Source of the DNA: Pascua guehoae | Lineage: Eukaryota; Basidiomycota; Tremellomycetes; Trichosporonales; Trichosporonaceae | Direction of reading: 5' to 3' | Length of the DNA stretch: 64,000 nucleotides | Assembly (NCBI GenBank): GCA_001600415.1 | Contig: BCJX01000008.1 | Span: 1,165,494 to 1,229,493 of the forward strand | In this document: one piece after another, positions 53,528 through 64,000 of the stretch | Numbering within the stretch: position 1 is the first letter of the stretch | Layout of the letters: every line of letters starts with the position of its first letter | Translations under genes and position numbers: made by a program | Notes under the pieces: model-generated | What the model saw: only the letters and a program-made list of their open reading frames with translations | Told to the model about the DNA's origin: nothing | The model's database searches: none

Positions 53528-54640
53528 ATGACGTACACCACAACAACAACCGCGGCGGTAGCGACCGCTCCCCACAAGGACCTCGACATCCGCACGCTGG
53601 ACATTGACGAGCCGCGGCCCGACGAGCTGCGTGTCCGCATGGTCGCGTCGGGCGTATGCCACACGGACGCCATCATCCGTGATCAATGGTACCCTACGCC
53701 GCAACCAGCGGTGCTCGGCCACGAGGGCGCGGGGATCGTCGAGAGTGTGGGCGCCGACGTTGTGGATTTCAAACGGGGCGACCGCGTCGTGCTGGGCCCC
53801 GCGAGCTGCGCGCACTGCCAGAACTGCATCCAAGGCCATCCGCAGTACTGTACCGCGTTTTTCGCGTGCAACTTTGGCGGGTCCCGCGCCGACGGCTCGC
53901 GCGCGTTCAAGGACGCCGACGGGTCGTCGGTCGCGTCCAACTTTTTCGGTCAGTCGAGCTTTGCGCAATTCTCGAATGTCCAGGCGCGCAACGCTGTCAA
54001 GGTCGGCGACGACGTGCCGCTGGAAATCCTCGGGCCGCTCGGGTGCGGTATCATGACGGGCGCGGGGACGGTGCTCAACGTCCTCCGACCTTCGCCTGGC
54101 CAGTCGATCGTCATCTTTGGCACGGGCGCTGTTGGCCTCGCAGCCATGCTCGCCGCAAAGGCGGCCGGTGCCACCACCATCGTCATGGTCGACATTGTCC
54201 CCTCGCGCCTCGAGTTTGCAACCGAGCTCGGCGCGACCCACACCGTCAACTCCAAGACTGAAGACGCCGTCGCGCGCGTAAAGGAGATCACTGGCGGCGG
54301 CGCCAACTATGCCCTCGACTCGACAGGCGTCCCTGCTGTATTCTCGCAAATGACAAAGAGTCTCGGCATCCGCGGCCATGGCGCTCTGGTAGGCGCAGCC
54401 AAGGCCGGGGCCGAGGCGGCGGTTGATATCGGCTCGCTCCTCATCACCGGTATCACTATCCAAATGGTCATCGAGGGCGACTCTGTACCCCGCGAATTGA
54501 TCCCAAGGCTCATCAACCTCTACAAGGCTGGCCTGTTCCCGTTTGACAAGTTGATCAAAAAGTACAAGTTTGAGGATATCAACAAGGCATTTGCCGACTC
54601 CGAGTCGGGCGGTACCATCAAGCCGGTTCTGGTATATTAA
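53528..54640 (+). CDS. Zinc-dependent alcohol dehydrogenase, aryl-alcohol dehydrogenase-like
   Basis: Single exon, 370 residues. Medium-chain dehydrogenase/reductase: the catalytic zinc ligands are Cys44 (GVCHTD), His65-Glu66 (GHEGAG) and Cys173 (GPLGCG). Structural zinc is bound by Cys94, 97, 100 and 108 (CAHCQNCIQGHPQYC). The Rossmann motif is GTGAVG at 198-203, and Asp222 (VDIVPSRL) predicts NAD over NADP. The overall pattern, with GIMTGAGTVLNVL and a large IDIG-type C-terminal part, resembles class III-like aryl/benzyl-alcohol dehydrogenases of bacteria and fungi, which interconvert aromatic alcohols and aldehydes in the cytosol. The substrate is inferred only. It is intronless in an intron-rich window and isolated between long non-coding stretches, so horizontal acquisition is possible. 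Confidence 0.92.
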   Translation: MTYTTTTTAAVATAPHKDLDIRTLDIDEPRPDELRVRMVASGVCHTDAIIRDQWYPTPQPAVLGHEGAGIVESVGADVVDFKRGDRVVLGPASCAHCQNCIQGHPQYCTAFFACNFGGSRADGSRAFKDADGSSVASNFFGQSSFAQFSNVQARNAVKVGDDVPLEILGPLGCGIMTGAGTVLNVLRPSPGQSIVIFGTGAVGLAAMLAAKAAGATTIVMVDIVPSRLEFATELGATHTVNSKTEDAVARVKEITGGGANYALDSTGVPAVFSQMTKSLGIRGHGALVGAAKAGAEAAVDIGSLLITGITIQMVIEGDSVPRELIPRLINLYKAGLFPFDKLIKKYKFEDINKAFADSESGGTIKPVLVY

Positions 54641-57565
54641 CTAGGTGGGAGTGGGATGTTGTAGCGGAATATTATCTGAAGGTCATATAGGCGAAATGCA
54701 GTTGATTATTTCATCAATGTCAACAGCTACACGTAGCAAGAACGTTAAATATTATTAAACTGGATATCATTGTACAGAGCTTCCGTCGCACCATCATCAG
54801 CCCATTGGCACTGGTGTGGCAATTCCATGTAACCTACACTCCCAGTCTTCTCATAGTGTATTTGCATTTCAAGCACGCAGATGAGTAATTTTTTGGGTGG
54901 TTTACTGATACTGCCCTTGTCAACTGCCTGGACTTCTGTACGCTGAGCGCTACCGGCTTGAACTATGGAAGTGCGTCTCATAGAGATCGACCCCTGCTGG
55001 GTCTCGAACTGTAATGTGAGGACAGAAGGACGAGGTCGCTTCCAGTCGTTGCTGAGACTCCCGATACCTGTAATGTCACTACCTAATGTGCTTCGTTGCA
55101 CATGATGCTGTCCGTTCTTGCCAACAGGGCAGTACCAGGGGAAGTCTCCACCTCAATGTCATTCATCCTTCTCCCACTAACATGCCGACGTCCGTCGCCC
55201 TCGATTCGTCGAAGAATCTGGCCACCCACATGACTAGCTAGGACCAACAGGCTGTGGGTTCTGAAAGGGATGGCAACTCGAGCTTTTGTATTGACCCTAT
55301 TGACCGATATTCGCAACTTGCTAGCTGTCTATTGTGTACGGCTGGTTGATCTAGAAGCAGCTGACCATCACAGAACGCTCAAAGTACCTAGAGTGACCCT
55401 ATGGTGAGATCCAGCCCGGCCTACTGTCACCGAACCAAACAATTCCCTACCTCGGTACATTGCATGCCCCTTTGGTGTTTCAGTGCGGCTTCCATGGTTA
55501 TCCGGGATTGATGGCGAGAATGCAGCGTGACACGAAATATGTCTGATCGAAGTGTCGTTCGACCATGGGTCACGCAGCTTAAAAGATAACTCGACCACCC
55601 GACGTGAGCATGGTCCCAAGGTGGCGTGCTCCACACCCAATTTGCTAGAGGCTCCCGTCCACGTTTCATGCCTGCAGACTATGATTTGCGCATTGCCGCA
55701 AAGCTCGTGCATTGAGGTCGACGGTGACAGTCACGATCTTGTGACCTGCAGGTATCCAAATCACAATACCAACTGGCACGACCGGCCAACGGTGACCTGC
55801 AAGTCACCGCATTGAAACCTGCGCACCATGTCTTGTGCATACCGCCAGCCACACTGGGGTTTGCGGTGGCCTGTTGGCCCGCTGCCAGCTGGACTGGCCG
55901 TGCATCGAGCGCCCTACTGCATGCCCACCCGTCATGCTCGTGCGTTACATTTACGCCTGGTGGTGGCAATTGGGGGCGCATATCGGACAAGCAAAAGAAT
56001 GCGCCACCGAAAATCAGTCGTATCGAGCCCGCTTGTTTGTTTGTTTACTCGTTTGTTTGTTTGTTTGCGTGTTTGCTTGGCACCGTCGTCCAGTCTCTGC
56101 CTGTACGGACACCAATGTCACGCCAAGCATGTTCTCGGTGCATATCTACTACTACTGCATAGTTTACACGTCAAGGACAGCAAAACGACGACTTTATACA
56201 TTTGTGTATTGCAACCTGCACTTGTCCCCATCTTTTAATGCATGCATGTTTCACTCGCTTCATGGCCATCGGCGGCGGCAGTTGCCGAAATGCTTTGCCG
56301 GCAAGGATATCTACCGGGCCTGTTGAGCCCTTGGCCTGAACCCTGAACATTGCTCGTGGGCTGGGAAATGGGTCAGGAGTGGTTCACGGACATGGGCGGC
56401 GTTGGGACAGAGACTAAGTCCAGGGGTCACATCCGGTGCATCCATCCGGTGGCCACGGCACAGTATGAGCGTCGTACCACACATGTCCAGCAACACCTGG
56501 CCACCTGGCAATCAAAGTGGTCAGGTACATGCGAGTGCCTTTGCCTGCTGGCTGCTGGGTCATTGCGGCCAAGGGCGAGGGCGGGGGCGACATGGCAACA
56601 GGGGTCCACAGGGGTGAGCCAGAGGAACGTCCCATTGCATGGGATCGACTCCCTTCTCCCCCATTGGGTAAAAGAGTCGCGCCTTTTAAAGGCGTCGTTA
56701 AAGTTTGGTCGTGGCTTTCCAGGCGTCTGAGAATCTGGGAGCCTCTTCCCACCCTGCCTCACATCGTGGGCCATCTACGGGTGCCCAACTGTCTTCTGAT
56801 GAGTGACACTGGGGTGGAATGAGCCAGCACTGCAGCGGTAAACAGAACGGGACTACGAAGCCTACTGTAGTCGCCATGCATGGCGTTCCAACAACGTTAG
56901 CAGCGAGTGTTAGCACGCAGCCGCAACACGGCCAGCACGCCAACAAGGATAGACCATACGACGATCGGACCATGGAGGACATTGCTTCTGTCTGACCCAT
57001 GTCTCAGTGGCTTGCTAGCCTTCATCGACTGCTTGCAACGTGCTCGAACGCATGCCTGTTGGCTGGCGTCAGCCTCGACAATCGCTACAGTAGTACGTTC
57101 GTAGATGCGGTGGTGTCGGAAAGAGGATTTAGCTTGGTGGATGGATGGTGGTTGTATGGATGCCGGCATCGCAGGTCCAGGGTCCATTTCATCCCACAAA
57201 CATTCACCATCCTACTACTACTGGCATCCATTTCCACTCCATTCCACTCCATCCATCCACCACCTCTCAATTGCCTCACTCGACATCGTCTTCTTTCACC
57301 ACGCATCGACTTTTTGCCACCTTGCCCCAATCCCGACAGCCGGCGGTTTGTGCGCTCAAACCACCACTTGCGTCGCCATTCGCACGCATACGCGCCGGTT
57401 GTGATCCTTAATCCTCCGTTTTCAACCCTCGCAGCTTCATCAAATACACACATCACCTCCCCCCCCCCCCCCCCCCACCCGTCCGTCACGAGTCTCGCAC
57501 ACACCTCGAGCTACAACCTTTTCGACCTCGGCTAGGGCCTCGACCCCACACGCGGCGCCTCTGGC
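54641..57565. other. Intergenic region
   Basis: About 2.9 kb with no supported gene. Less GC-rich near 54650-55350. Contains a GTTTGTTT-type array (about 56037-56075), and a C-run (about 57461-57476) shortly before the next gene, in a C/T-rich leader. Confidence 0.5.
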
Positions 57566-60500
57566 ATGCCGGTGGGATACATCAGGTCGCCACTGACGTC
57601 CCCGTCCCTCTTGTCCAAGAGGTCGACGACGGAGGGCGGCTCTGAGCGTGGCTCTGGGTGTGTGTCGGGGTCTGGGTCGAGTTTGTTGGACAGACTGGGG
57701 TCACCAGAGCCGTCTGGCTCTGGGTCGCTTGGACCCCTCTCCCTCATCCCCGGTCCAAGTTACGGATTCTCGCGGCCTTCAAGAGCGGGGCCACCACCTC
57801 TCGAGCCACTCGCAGCTGCGTCATCGCCTCGCTCACGCCCGGTTCTTCACCTCGACTCGCTCTCTCTGTCGCTCTCTCCTCCACTCCCCACTCATGCGTT
57901 AACGCGGTCATCGGCACCTCCATCACACACTGGTCACAGCACCGGTGCGGATGGCAAGGGTTTGGACGACTTTGCCTCCGCATGTGCAGCGTACCAAAAA
58001 GCCCGCGCCGAATACCTCTCAAAGCCCCGGTGCTGCTCTCGCTCCCGTCCCCCATCGGCCCGGCCATCGTCAATCAGTGCCGTCTGCAAGTCGTGCGCCC
58101 GGAGGGACGTCGAGCGCGCAAAGCTCGCGGCATACAGGGCGCAGTCGGCCATGGCACACTATGCCACCTCGTCACGAACAGCATCGCCTTCTCCCTCTCC
58201 GATTCACGGAGCCAACCGAAGTGGCGGCAGCACAATGACACCACATGGTTTCGGTCTCATGGCGTCAGTGGCCGACCTCTCAAGTTCTTCTCCCTCCGGC
58301 TCTCAAGTGCGCGATTCCCGGCCAGAGGTGATCGCTGAAACATCTGATGATGATGGTGCCGCCACCATCGCATCCCCAAGCGATGCACGGCAAGCACAGC
58401 CGTCGCCAGCCGTGTCTGTGGCCTCTACTTCTGGCGCACGCTCCGTGGCGTCTTCTGTGCCCCCGCATAGCCGGCCGCCGCTTCTGCGGGCCTGGTCGGC
58501 AACACCGACAACTGCCTCGTCCACTGCCACACACCTCAAACACTCTGTCGCACGCCGCAACTCTAGACACCGCAGCCTGGGTCTTCATCGTCCATCGGCG
58601 CCGGTTAACGGCACGGATACGGACAGCGAGTCATTAGCTCCACTGCCACCGCGTCCTCTATCGCTCACATCGGCCGCGACAACAAAGGTGCCCCTCCGTG
58701 GCCCATTTAGTGGACGGGTGCGACCCTCCTCTGCCAGCGACGGCGGAATGCGCCGTGCCCTATCCCCCACACTTTCCGACATTGGACCCCAGCCGCTTGC
58801 GTCCGACCTAGTGCCCCCACCGACGCCCGACGATACGGAAGAGGTCGTTGTCAACCCGTATTCATTCCTGGCGCAGCACGCGCGCGAGTTTTCCCACCTC
58901 CACGACCGTAACGATTCGGGACGGCAATCATTCCTCGCCCAGCATGCGCGCGAGTTTGCACATCTCCACAACATTGATGTGGAAGGCCGCACTCGCGAAT
59001 CCTTTCTGCGCGACCAAGGCAGTGCGATTGCAGAGGCAAAGTTTGAACGCCTCGCCGACTACATCCACGCGACCGAGATCCAGCGCCTCAGAATGGAGGA
59101 ACAGGGCAGACGCCAGAGCCAAAGCTCGAGCTGTCACTCGCCCCGCGTGCTCTCCCCGACCCTATCCCGCGGCAGTGGTGAGGGCCTCCGCAGACTGAGC
59201 CTCGTCCAACGTCCCCGCACCAATACCCCAGATGGCTCGTGAGTAATCAAGGCGGTGCTAGAGCACGGGGCACATCTAACGTTTCAGGATCCATCGTTAT
59301 ACGACGTTTGCTGCGGCTACCCTACCGCCACGACCCTCGAGCGTCGCGACCATGGCCTGCTCGTCGATTGACACGATTCGGACCGAGGACGACCCAGGCC
59401 TCGACGAGTGGCTGGGCGCCCAGCCGTCGATCGCCTCGCCGCCAAGCGCCACTGGAACACCCGAACTGACCAATGTCTCGTCGCGTGAACAGACGGAAAG
59501 TCTTGGCTCCCCAGAAACATCGAGCAACAAGCACACGCCCACGGGGACACTCAGCCCGTTCGATCTGGAACGCCAGCAGAATGAGAGCCTGTCCGTGCAC
59601 TCTTTACGCTCGGGCTCTCCTTCCCCATCTCCCTCAATCCTGTCCGCGCGCAACCGGTTTTCGGGCGACTCGTACGACCTTGCTAAGTCGCGGTACTATG
59701 ACGAACGGTTCCACCGGGAGAGTGAGGACAGTCAAGAACACAGTGGCGGGCGCACGCGTCACAAGCGCGTCGTCGCTCTCGCCGAGACGATGCGTCTTCT
59801 GGACGGCTCTTCGTCGCGCACATCCAAGATCGACGACAGCAGCGAAGGGTACCTCATGGAGCTGGCCAAGCTCGGAGGCTTTGCGGACGAGGCATCTGCG
59901 CAAATCGCTTCGCTCAAGCCCCGCCCCAGAACTGCGGTCCAGGGGCTCGAGCTGCGTTTCAACAACTTGCCAAGCCCCACGTACAAGTCTGCACCCAACT
60001 CGGCCGTTCCCCACTCTGCCACGTCTACATCGGCTGCCGGCTCGAGTGCTGGGCGCCTCCGCGCGAAAGCACCATTAGGCGTTCTCCGCACGCGCGAGCA
60101 ACAACGTAACAGCGTCAACGATTCGATCAAGTCGGTACAGTCGGCGTCGTCGAGTTTACTCGCTCAGGGTGCTGAGCTCATGACGGCCAAGCCGTGGATG
60201 CAAGCCAGCACGCCCGGCGGCGACCACGATATTAACCCTGATCACGACCAAGATCACGATACCCCCAATGACAATCCCAGCCATGACGACCATGATGACA
60301 AGAATGATCGCACGGATGATGATCACACCAAAGAACTGAAGGAGCCCAACCTTGGCAACGGTAAGTCAAAGTCCAGCTGGATGCGATCAACGTGGCTGAC
60401 CTATGCCCAGCTGCTGCGAAGATTGCGAAGAACAAGCGCAACTCGTCGCCGTCGTTTGAAAACGCCTACGTGTCCACGTCGGCGTGGTACGCGGGCCCGA

Positions 60501-61933
60501 CTGAAGGCATCTCGTCGGGTTTTGGCCAAGGGAGGGAGGGGGGCCTTGGGGCGACAGGAGCAAGGTTGCATCTCGACCCGACGCTGGGCAGGGCCACGCA
60601 ACCCGCGCCAGTGCCAGCAGCAACGGATCGAGCCGCGACAGCATCCTGTGGTCCGAGGCCGACACCGACCTTGGCGGCTTTGTATGCCGCCGAGGCCGGC
60701 CGCGGCCGCGCGCGCGGACAGTCGGAGAGGCAAACCTTGCAAAGCCAACACCCGACTGCCCCCAGCCGCCGCTACCAGACTTGTTCGTCGTCGACCCCCT
60801 CGACGCGGTACTCCCAGACCCGGGACCGCCGCGCGCACGTGGGGGCGTTCTGGACTTCCTTGGCAAATTTCTCTGTCCCGTGGAAACAGAGGACCAGGAA
60901 GACACCGACCCAGAGCCAGAACCCGACGCCATGTGAGCCACACGCAGCGTCTGCGCCGGCGCCTCTCGGCGAGCAGGCCACCCAGACGCCGCAGCCCGAG
61001 ACCAAGCCCGCCGCGGGCATGGCTTGGGTGTCGGCCGCGACCGCAAAGGTCAAGGCCAAGGCACACAACATGGCAAACCGTACGACCACGACCAAGACCC
61101 CCTCTCTCCCGCAACCTACACGGCCACCGCCCAAGGAGCGCCCACCGACGTTACCGCCCTTGCAAACTCTGCAGCCATTATGGACGGCCTCGGAGCTGCA
61201 GCTTCGGTCCGAAGAAGACCAAAAAACCAGACTACGGGAGGTTTGCGAGCCACACCCGCAGGTTCTACTCGACGCTTTCAAGTCGCAGTCCCCCGCACCG
61301 GCGGCCCAACCCGACCAAGCCCTTCGCCGCGCGCGCAGGCATTTACGTCCGCCGCCGATTCTTGTCGGCCGTGCCGGACGGTCAGGGTACGAGGTGTACG
61401 ACGCCCCAGACAGCGCAGTCTCGGCGCACACTGCAGCCTCGTTCCCCCACTCTGTCGAGTCAGGCCACTCGTTTATGGGTCTGCACACGTCGCACTCGCG
61501 TTCCCCGTCATCTGCGACGTTTACTCCCTCGCTCGTCCACTCGTCTGCCTCGCACTCGCACTCTGCAGCACACCCCCACGACGCGCTCTCTCCCGCAACG
61601 CCAAGCTATACCTTCTCACCCACGACGCCCGCTACTGTCCTCATGACGCCGCGCACGCCCGTCGAGGAGCCCCTCACGGGCCACTTTGACCACCCTGGGT
61701 ATCCCCCGTACCCTGCCTCGGCAGGCTACTCTGGCGGCTCGCTCCTTGGGTATCGCGACACGCTGTACGACCACACTCCGACGTTTGACCGCGAGGAGGC
61801 GCAGGACAACTGCGTTGCACCCAGCGAGCATCCCCAGTACGCGCCCAGCGACGCCCACACAGTAAAGACAAAACACTCCCGCCGGCTGCGCGCGCAGGAG
61901 AGCCTCGCGCGCATTGCATTCTGGCGCCGCTAG
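57566..61933 (+). CDS. Large Ser/Pro-rich protein of unknown function, apparently frameshifted in its last exon
   Basis: Exons 57566-59238, 59288-60360 and 60411-61933, with introns of 49 and 50 bases in phase. The first two exons give about 915 residues. They are mostly disordered, with a Cys pair motif (VCKSCARRDVERAK), a duplicated segment (SFLAQHAREFSHLH and SFLAQHAREFAHLH, about residues 433-460) and a helix (ERLADYIHATEIQRLRMEE). In the third exon coding character moves between frames near 60535, 60931, 61075, 61205 and 61385. Readable pieces include SRDSILWSEADTDLGGF, APLGEQATQTPQPETKP, PKKTKKPDYGRFASHTRR and YEVYDAPDSAVSAHTAAS, ending RRLRAQESLARIAFWRR. Four of the five shifts equal one missing base. 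I do not recognise the family. It may be intact with sequencing errors, or a decaying gene. Confidence 0.65.
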
Positions 61934-62349
61934 GCTGCATCGTCGGCTCGCGCTCAACGCATGTCAGATGTACGAACGGATGTGAGATGCACGCGACACA
62001 CCCGGCCGCACGACACTCGAAGAAACACGACACACGAGCGACCCTTTTCACGCTACGACGACGGCACGCGTGCCAGCGTCGAGATACCACCCTCGAGCGG
62101 ATATCCCCGCTTTTTTTTTCGCGATACACTTGGTGCATTATTCCGGCCCCTTCCTTGTGCCGTTACCCCCTTATATTATTGTAGCGTATATTCGACCAGC
62201 GCATGCATGTATGGCATCGTTGCTGCTGTAGAGTGAGAGCGGTGAGGGTGAGGTGGTTGCATAGTCAGTCAGGCCGACATTCGGCGGTATCACGCGGCAC
62301 TCGGGACCGAGCTGCCATGTACAAGAAGTGTCATGAGGTGGTACATGCG
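61934..62349. other. Spacer between convergent genes
   Basis: 3' regions of the large Ser/Pro-rich gene and the polyglutamine gene. Contains a T-run at 62111-62119; no other feature. Confidence 0.5.
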
Positions 62350-64000
62350 CTACAGCTGCCTACTCCACATCTGCCCCTGCGGTCCCTGCTGTCCGCCCTG
62401 CTGCTGCTGCTGCTGTTGCTGTTGCTGCTGGGCCTGCTGTTGCTGCTGCCACAATATGTGCTGCTCGTGCGCCAGCTGCTGGGCCTGCTGCTGAGCGTGA
62501 CACTGCGCCTGGTGCGCCTGATGCTGGGCCGCCTGCTGAACCTGCTGCTGAGCCGCCTGTGCCGCCTGAGCCGCATGTTGAGCCTGTGCGGCGCGTACTT
62601 GATCCGCGTGCCGCGACCGCGCCTGCGCGTGCGCCTGTTCGTTCCACAGCGCAAATTGTTTGGGCGGCGCAGGTTGAAACTGCTGTAACTGTAACTGCGC
62701 CTGCGGCTGTGCCTGTGCAGCCGCCGCATACTGCTGCAGAGCGTTCGGGTGGAGTGTTGGCGACTGGATCTGGGGGTGCTGGGCAGGTCGTTGGACGAGC
62801 TGGGCCGTCTGTTGCTGGGGCGACATGGTCGACTGGAGCTGGGGAGATATAGTCTGGATTTGCGGGGAGAGGGGCGAGAGGGAGCCCTGGGTCGCATTGA
62901 AGGCGGCGAGGATGGCGGGGTCCATGATGCCGGTTGTCACGATCGAGGGCGACCGGAGGGCAGCATTGTTCGTCGTGCCAGAGGAGACACCGGTGGGTGC
63001 GCTGGTGGATCGGCTCGGGGGTTCGGTCGCGCTGACCGAGCCGTTTAGGCCTCCTCCCGCATTCGAGTCGCCGGCACCACTTGCCCCACCACTTCCTCCG
63101 GGTTTGGAGTCGGCACCACGCAGTCGTTCCGCAGCACGGAGTTTGAGCGTCGTGAGAATGTCGTCGTACACTTCCTTGCGCATGGCGGCGCGGTGATCGT
63201 CCAGCTGCTTCTGCACGATTTCTGGGATGGAGCTGATGACGGTTGCGACGTTGGCGTTGAGTTCCTCGCGAACGCGTGCGACCTCGGCCGCGATGGCGGC
63301 TTGGATTGCGGCCTTGTCGCCAGATGCGACGGGTACAGCAGGCTCGGCTGCGGGGCGATCACGGAGTTCGGCGAGTTCCTTTTCGAAGCGATCCACATGC
63401 GTGCGCAGCTCGCGCATGTCCCGTAACAGTTCTCCAATCGTCGCTCCGGCAGCAGCAGCTGCGGCAGAGGCAGCGTCGTTGGCGTTGGAGGCATCGGCTT
63501 TGCCCTCTTCTCCGCCTTCTTTCACAGGTTGAGCACCAGCCGCGCCAGTCTCGTTCGACTCGGTCGTATCGCTGTCGACGTCCATCGCGGCCGACATTGC
63601 CGCGGCAACAGCACGCCGCGCGCCAGCCGCGCTCGTCTCCTGTGTCCCTTTCACGGGCGGAACGGGTACACCCCGAATCCTGCCCGTCCGGTCGCGGCGG
63701 TTGAGGAGGTGGTCCCACCGCTCCGTCGTCTGTTGGAGGTCGTAGTCGCGTACCGCAATCTCGTTCTCGAGGTCGTCGACGCGGGTCATTGCGTCTTCCA
63801 TGCGCTGCTCGGTCGCCTCGAGGCGAGAGAGAACATCGTTGAGGAGCGCCCGCGCTCTCCCACGCTTGACCGCGCGGGTATCCTCCGCTGACGCCTCCGG
63901 GGCAGCCGCGGCGGCGGCAGTAGCGGGGGTGGCCTCCTTTTCGACACCACTGGTTTCCGCCCGTGACTGTGGCGCTGATGATGGTGGACGGTCCGGCGGG
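62350..64000 (-). CDS. Polyglutamine/alanine-rich coiled-coil protein, 5' end outside the window
   Basis: The minus strand is open from the right edge to a TAG at 62350-62352, at least 549 residues with no intron. The visible N-terminal part is Ala/Pro-rich, then a coiled coil (ALLNDVLSRLEATEQRMEDA, then RVDDLENEIAVRDYDLQQTT). A second helical stretch follows (GATIGELLRDMRELRTHVDR, then FEKELAELRDR; PEIVQKQLDDHRAAMRKEVY). The last 200 residues are Gln/Ala-rich with CAG-encoded polyQ runs (about 62396-62452) and His. Such architecture is common in fungal transcription co-regulators and RNA-binding scaffolds, but there is no diagnostic domain in the visible part. Function unassigned. Confidence 0.75.
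   Translation of the reverse strand, partial: PPDRPPSSAPQSRAETSGVEKEATPATAAAAAAPEASAEDTRAVKRGRARALLNDVLSRLEATEQRMEDAMTRVDDLENEIAVRDYDLQQTTERWDHLLNRRDRTGRIRGVPVPPVKGTQETSAAGARRAVAAAMSAAMDVDSDTTESNETGAAGAQPVKEGGEEGKADASNANDAASAAAAAAGATIGELLRDMRELRTHVDRFEKELAELRDRPAAEPAVPVASGDKAAIQAAIAAEVARVREELNANVATVISSIPEIVQKQLDDHRAAMRKEVYDDILTTLKLRAAERLRGADSKPGGSGGASGAGDSNAGGGLNGSVSATEPPSRSTSAPTGVSSGTTNNAALRSPSIVTTGIMDPAILAAFNATQGSLSPLSPQIQTISPQLQSTMSPQQQTAQLVQRPAQHPQIQSPTLHPNALQQYAAAAQAQPQAQLQLQQFQPAPPKQFALWNEQAHAQARSRHADQVRAAQAQHAAQAAQAAQQQVQQAAQHQAHQAQCHAQQQAQQLAHEQHILWQQQQQAQQQQQQQQQQQGGQQGPQGQMWSRQL

Noticed and set aside
54975..55010. GGGTCTCGAAC resembling a tRNA B box
   Set aside because: No cloverleaf can be formed around it; isolated match only.

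Overview
The window looks like a GC-rich basidiomycete yeast chromosome, most likely Tremellomycetes and perhaps Trichosporonales. This is inferred from exon-rich genes with short introns (mostly GTGAGT donors, CTAAC/CTGAC branch points, CAG acceptors), nuclear tRNAs with introns, eukaryotic ribosomal proteins eS30 and eL34, a KEX1-type carboxypeptidase and fungal transcription-factor families. No database search was possible. Gene models were built by hand by joining frames at GT..AG sites and checking that every junction keeps phase.

Layout. 0-8 kb: a possible gene tail, a wax-synthase-like MBOAT membrane acyltransferase (4 exons, one of 9 nt), a cupin protein, and a minus-strand coiled-coil gene. 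8-11 kb: tRNA-Trp and tRNA-Leu beside a 49-G homopolymer. 11-15 kb: a DsbA/FrnE-like thioredoxin-fold protein converging on a BMT6-like rRNA methyltransferase. 17-20 kb: the 14-exon KEX1 carboxypeptidase. 20-30 kb: gene-poor, with a four-copy dispersed repeat, a decayed tRNA, tRNA-Gly, several minisatellites and a 131-N gap. 30-40 kb: a bHLH transcription factor, then an NDR-like AGC kinase with a long repeat-bearing tail. 41-48 kb: ribosomal protein eS30, prephenate dehydratase, and a divergent HSF-type transcription factor whose model needs a 7-nt exon and a 21-nt intron. 50-55 kb: ribosomal protein eL34, a decayed tRNA-Asp, and an intronless zinc alcohol dehydrogenase. 57-64 kb: a large unrecognised Ser/Pro-rich protein with apparent frameshifts, then the 3' part of a polyglutamine coiled-coil gene that leaves the window.

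The genes are unrelated housekeeping and regulatory functions (translation, phenylalanine synthesis, secretory proteolysis, rRNA modification, transcription and kinase signalling). There is no operon, gene cluster, CRISPR array or complete transposon. The most unusual features concern gene structure: the very small exons and intron, and the gene-poor repeat block.
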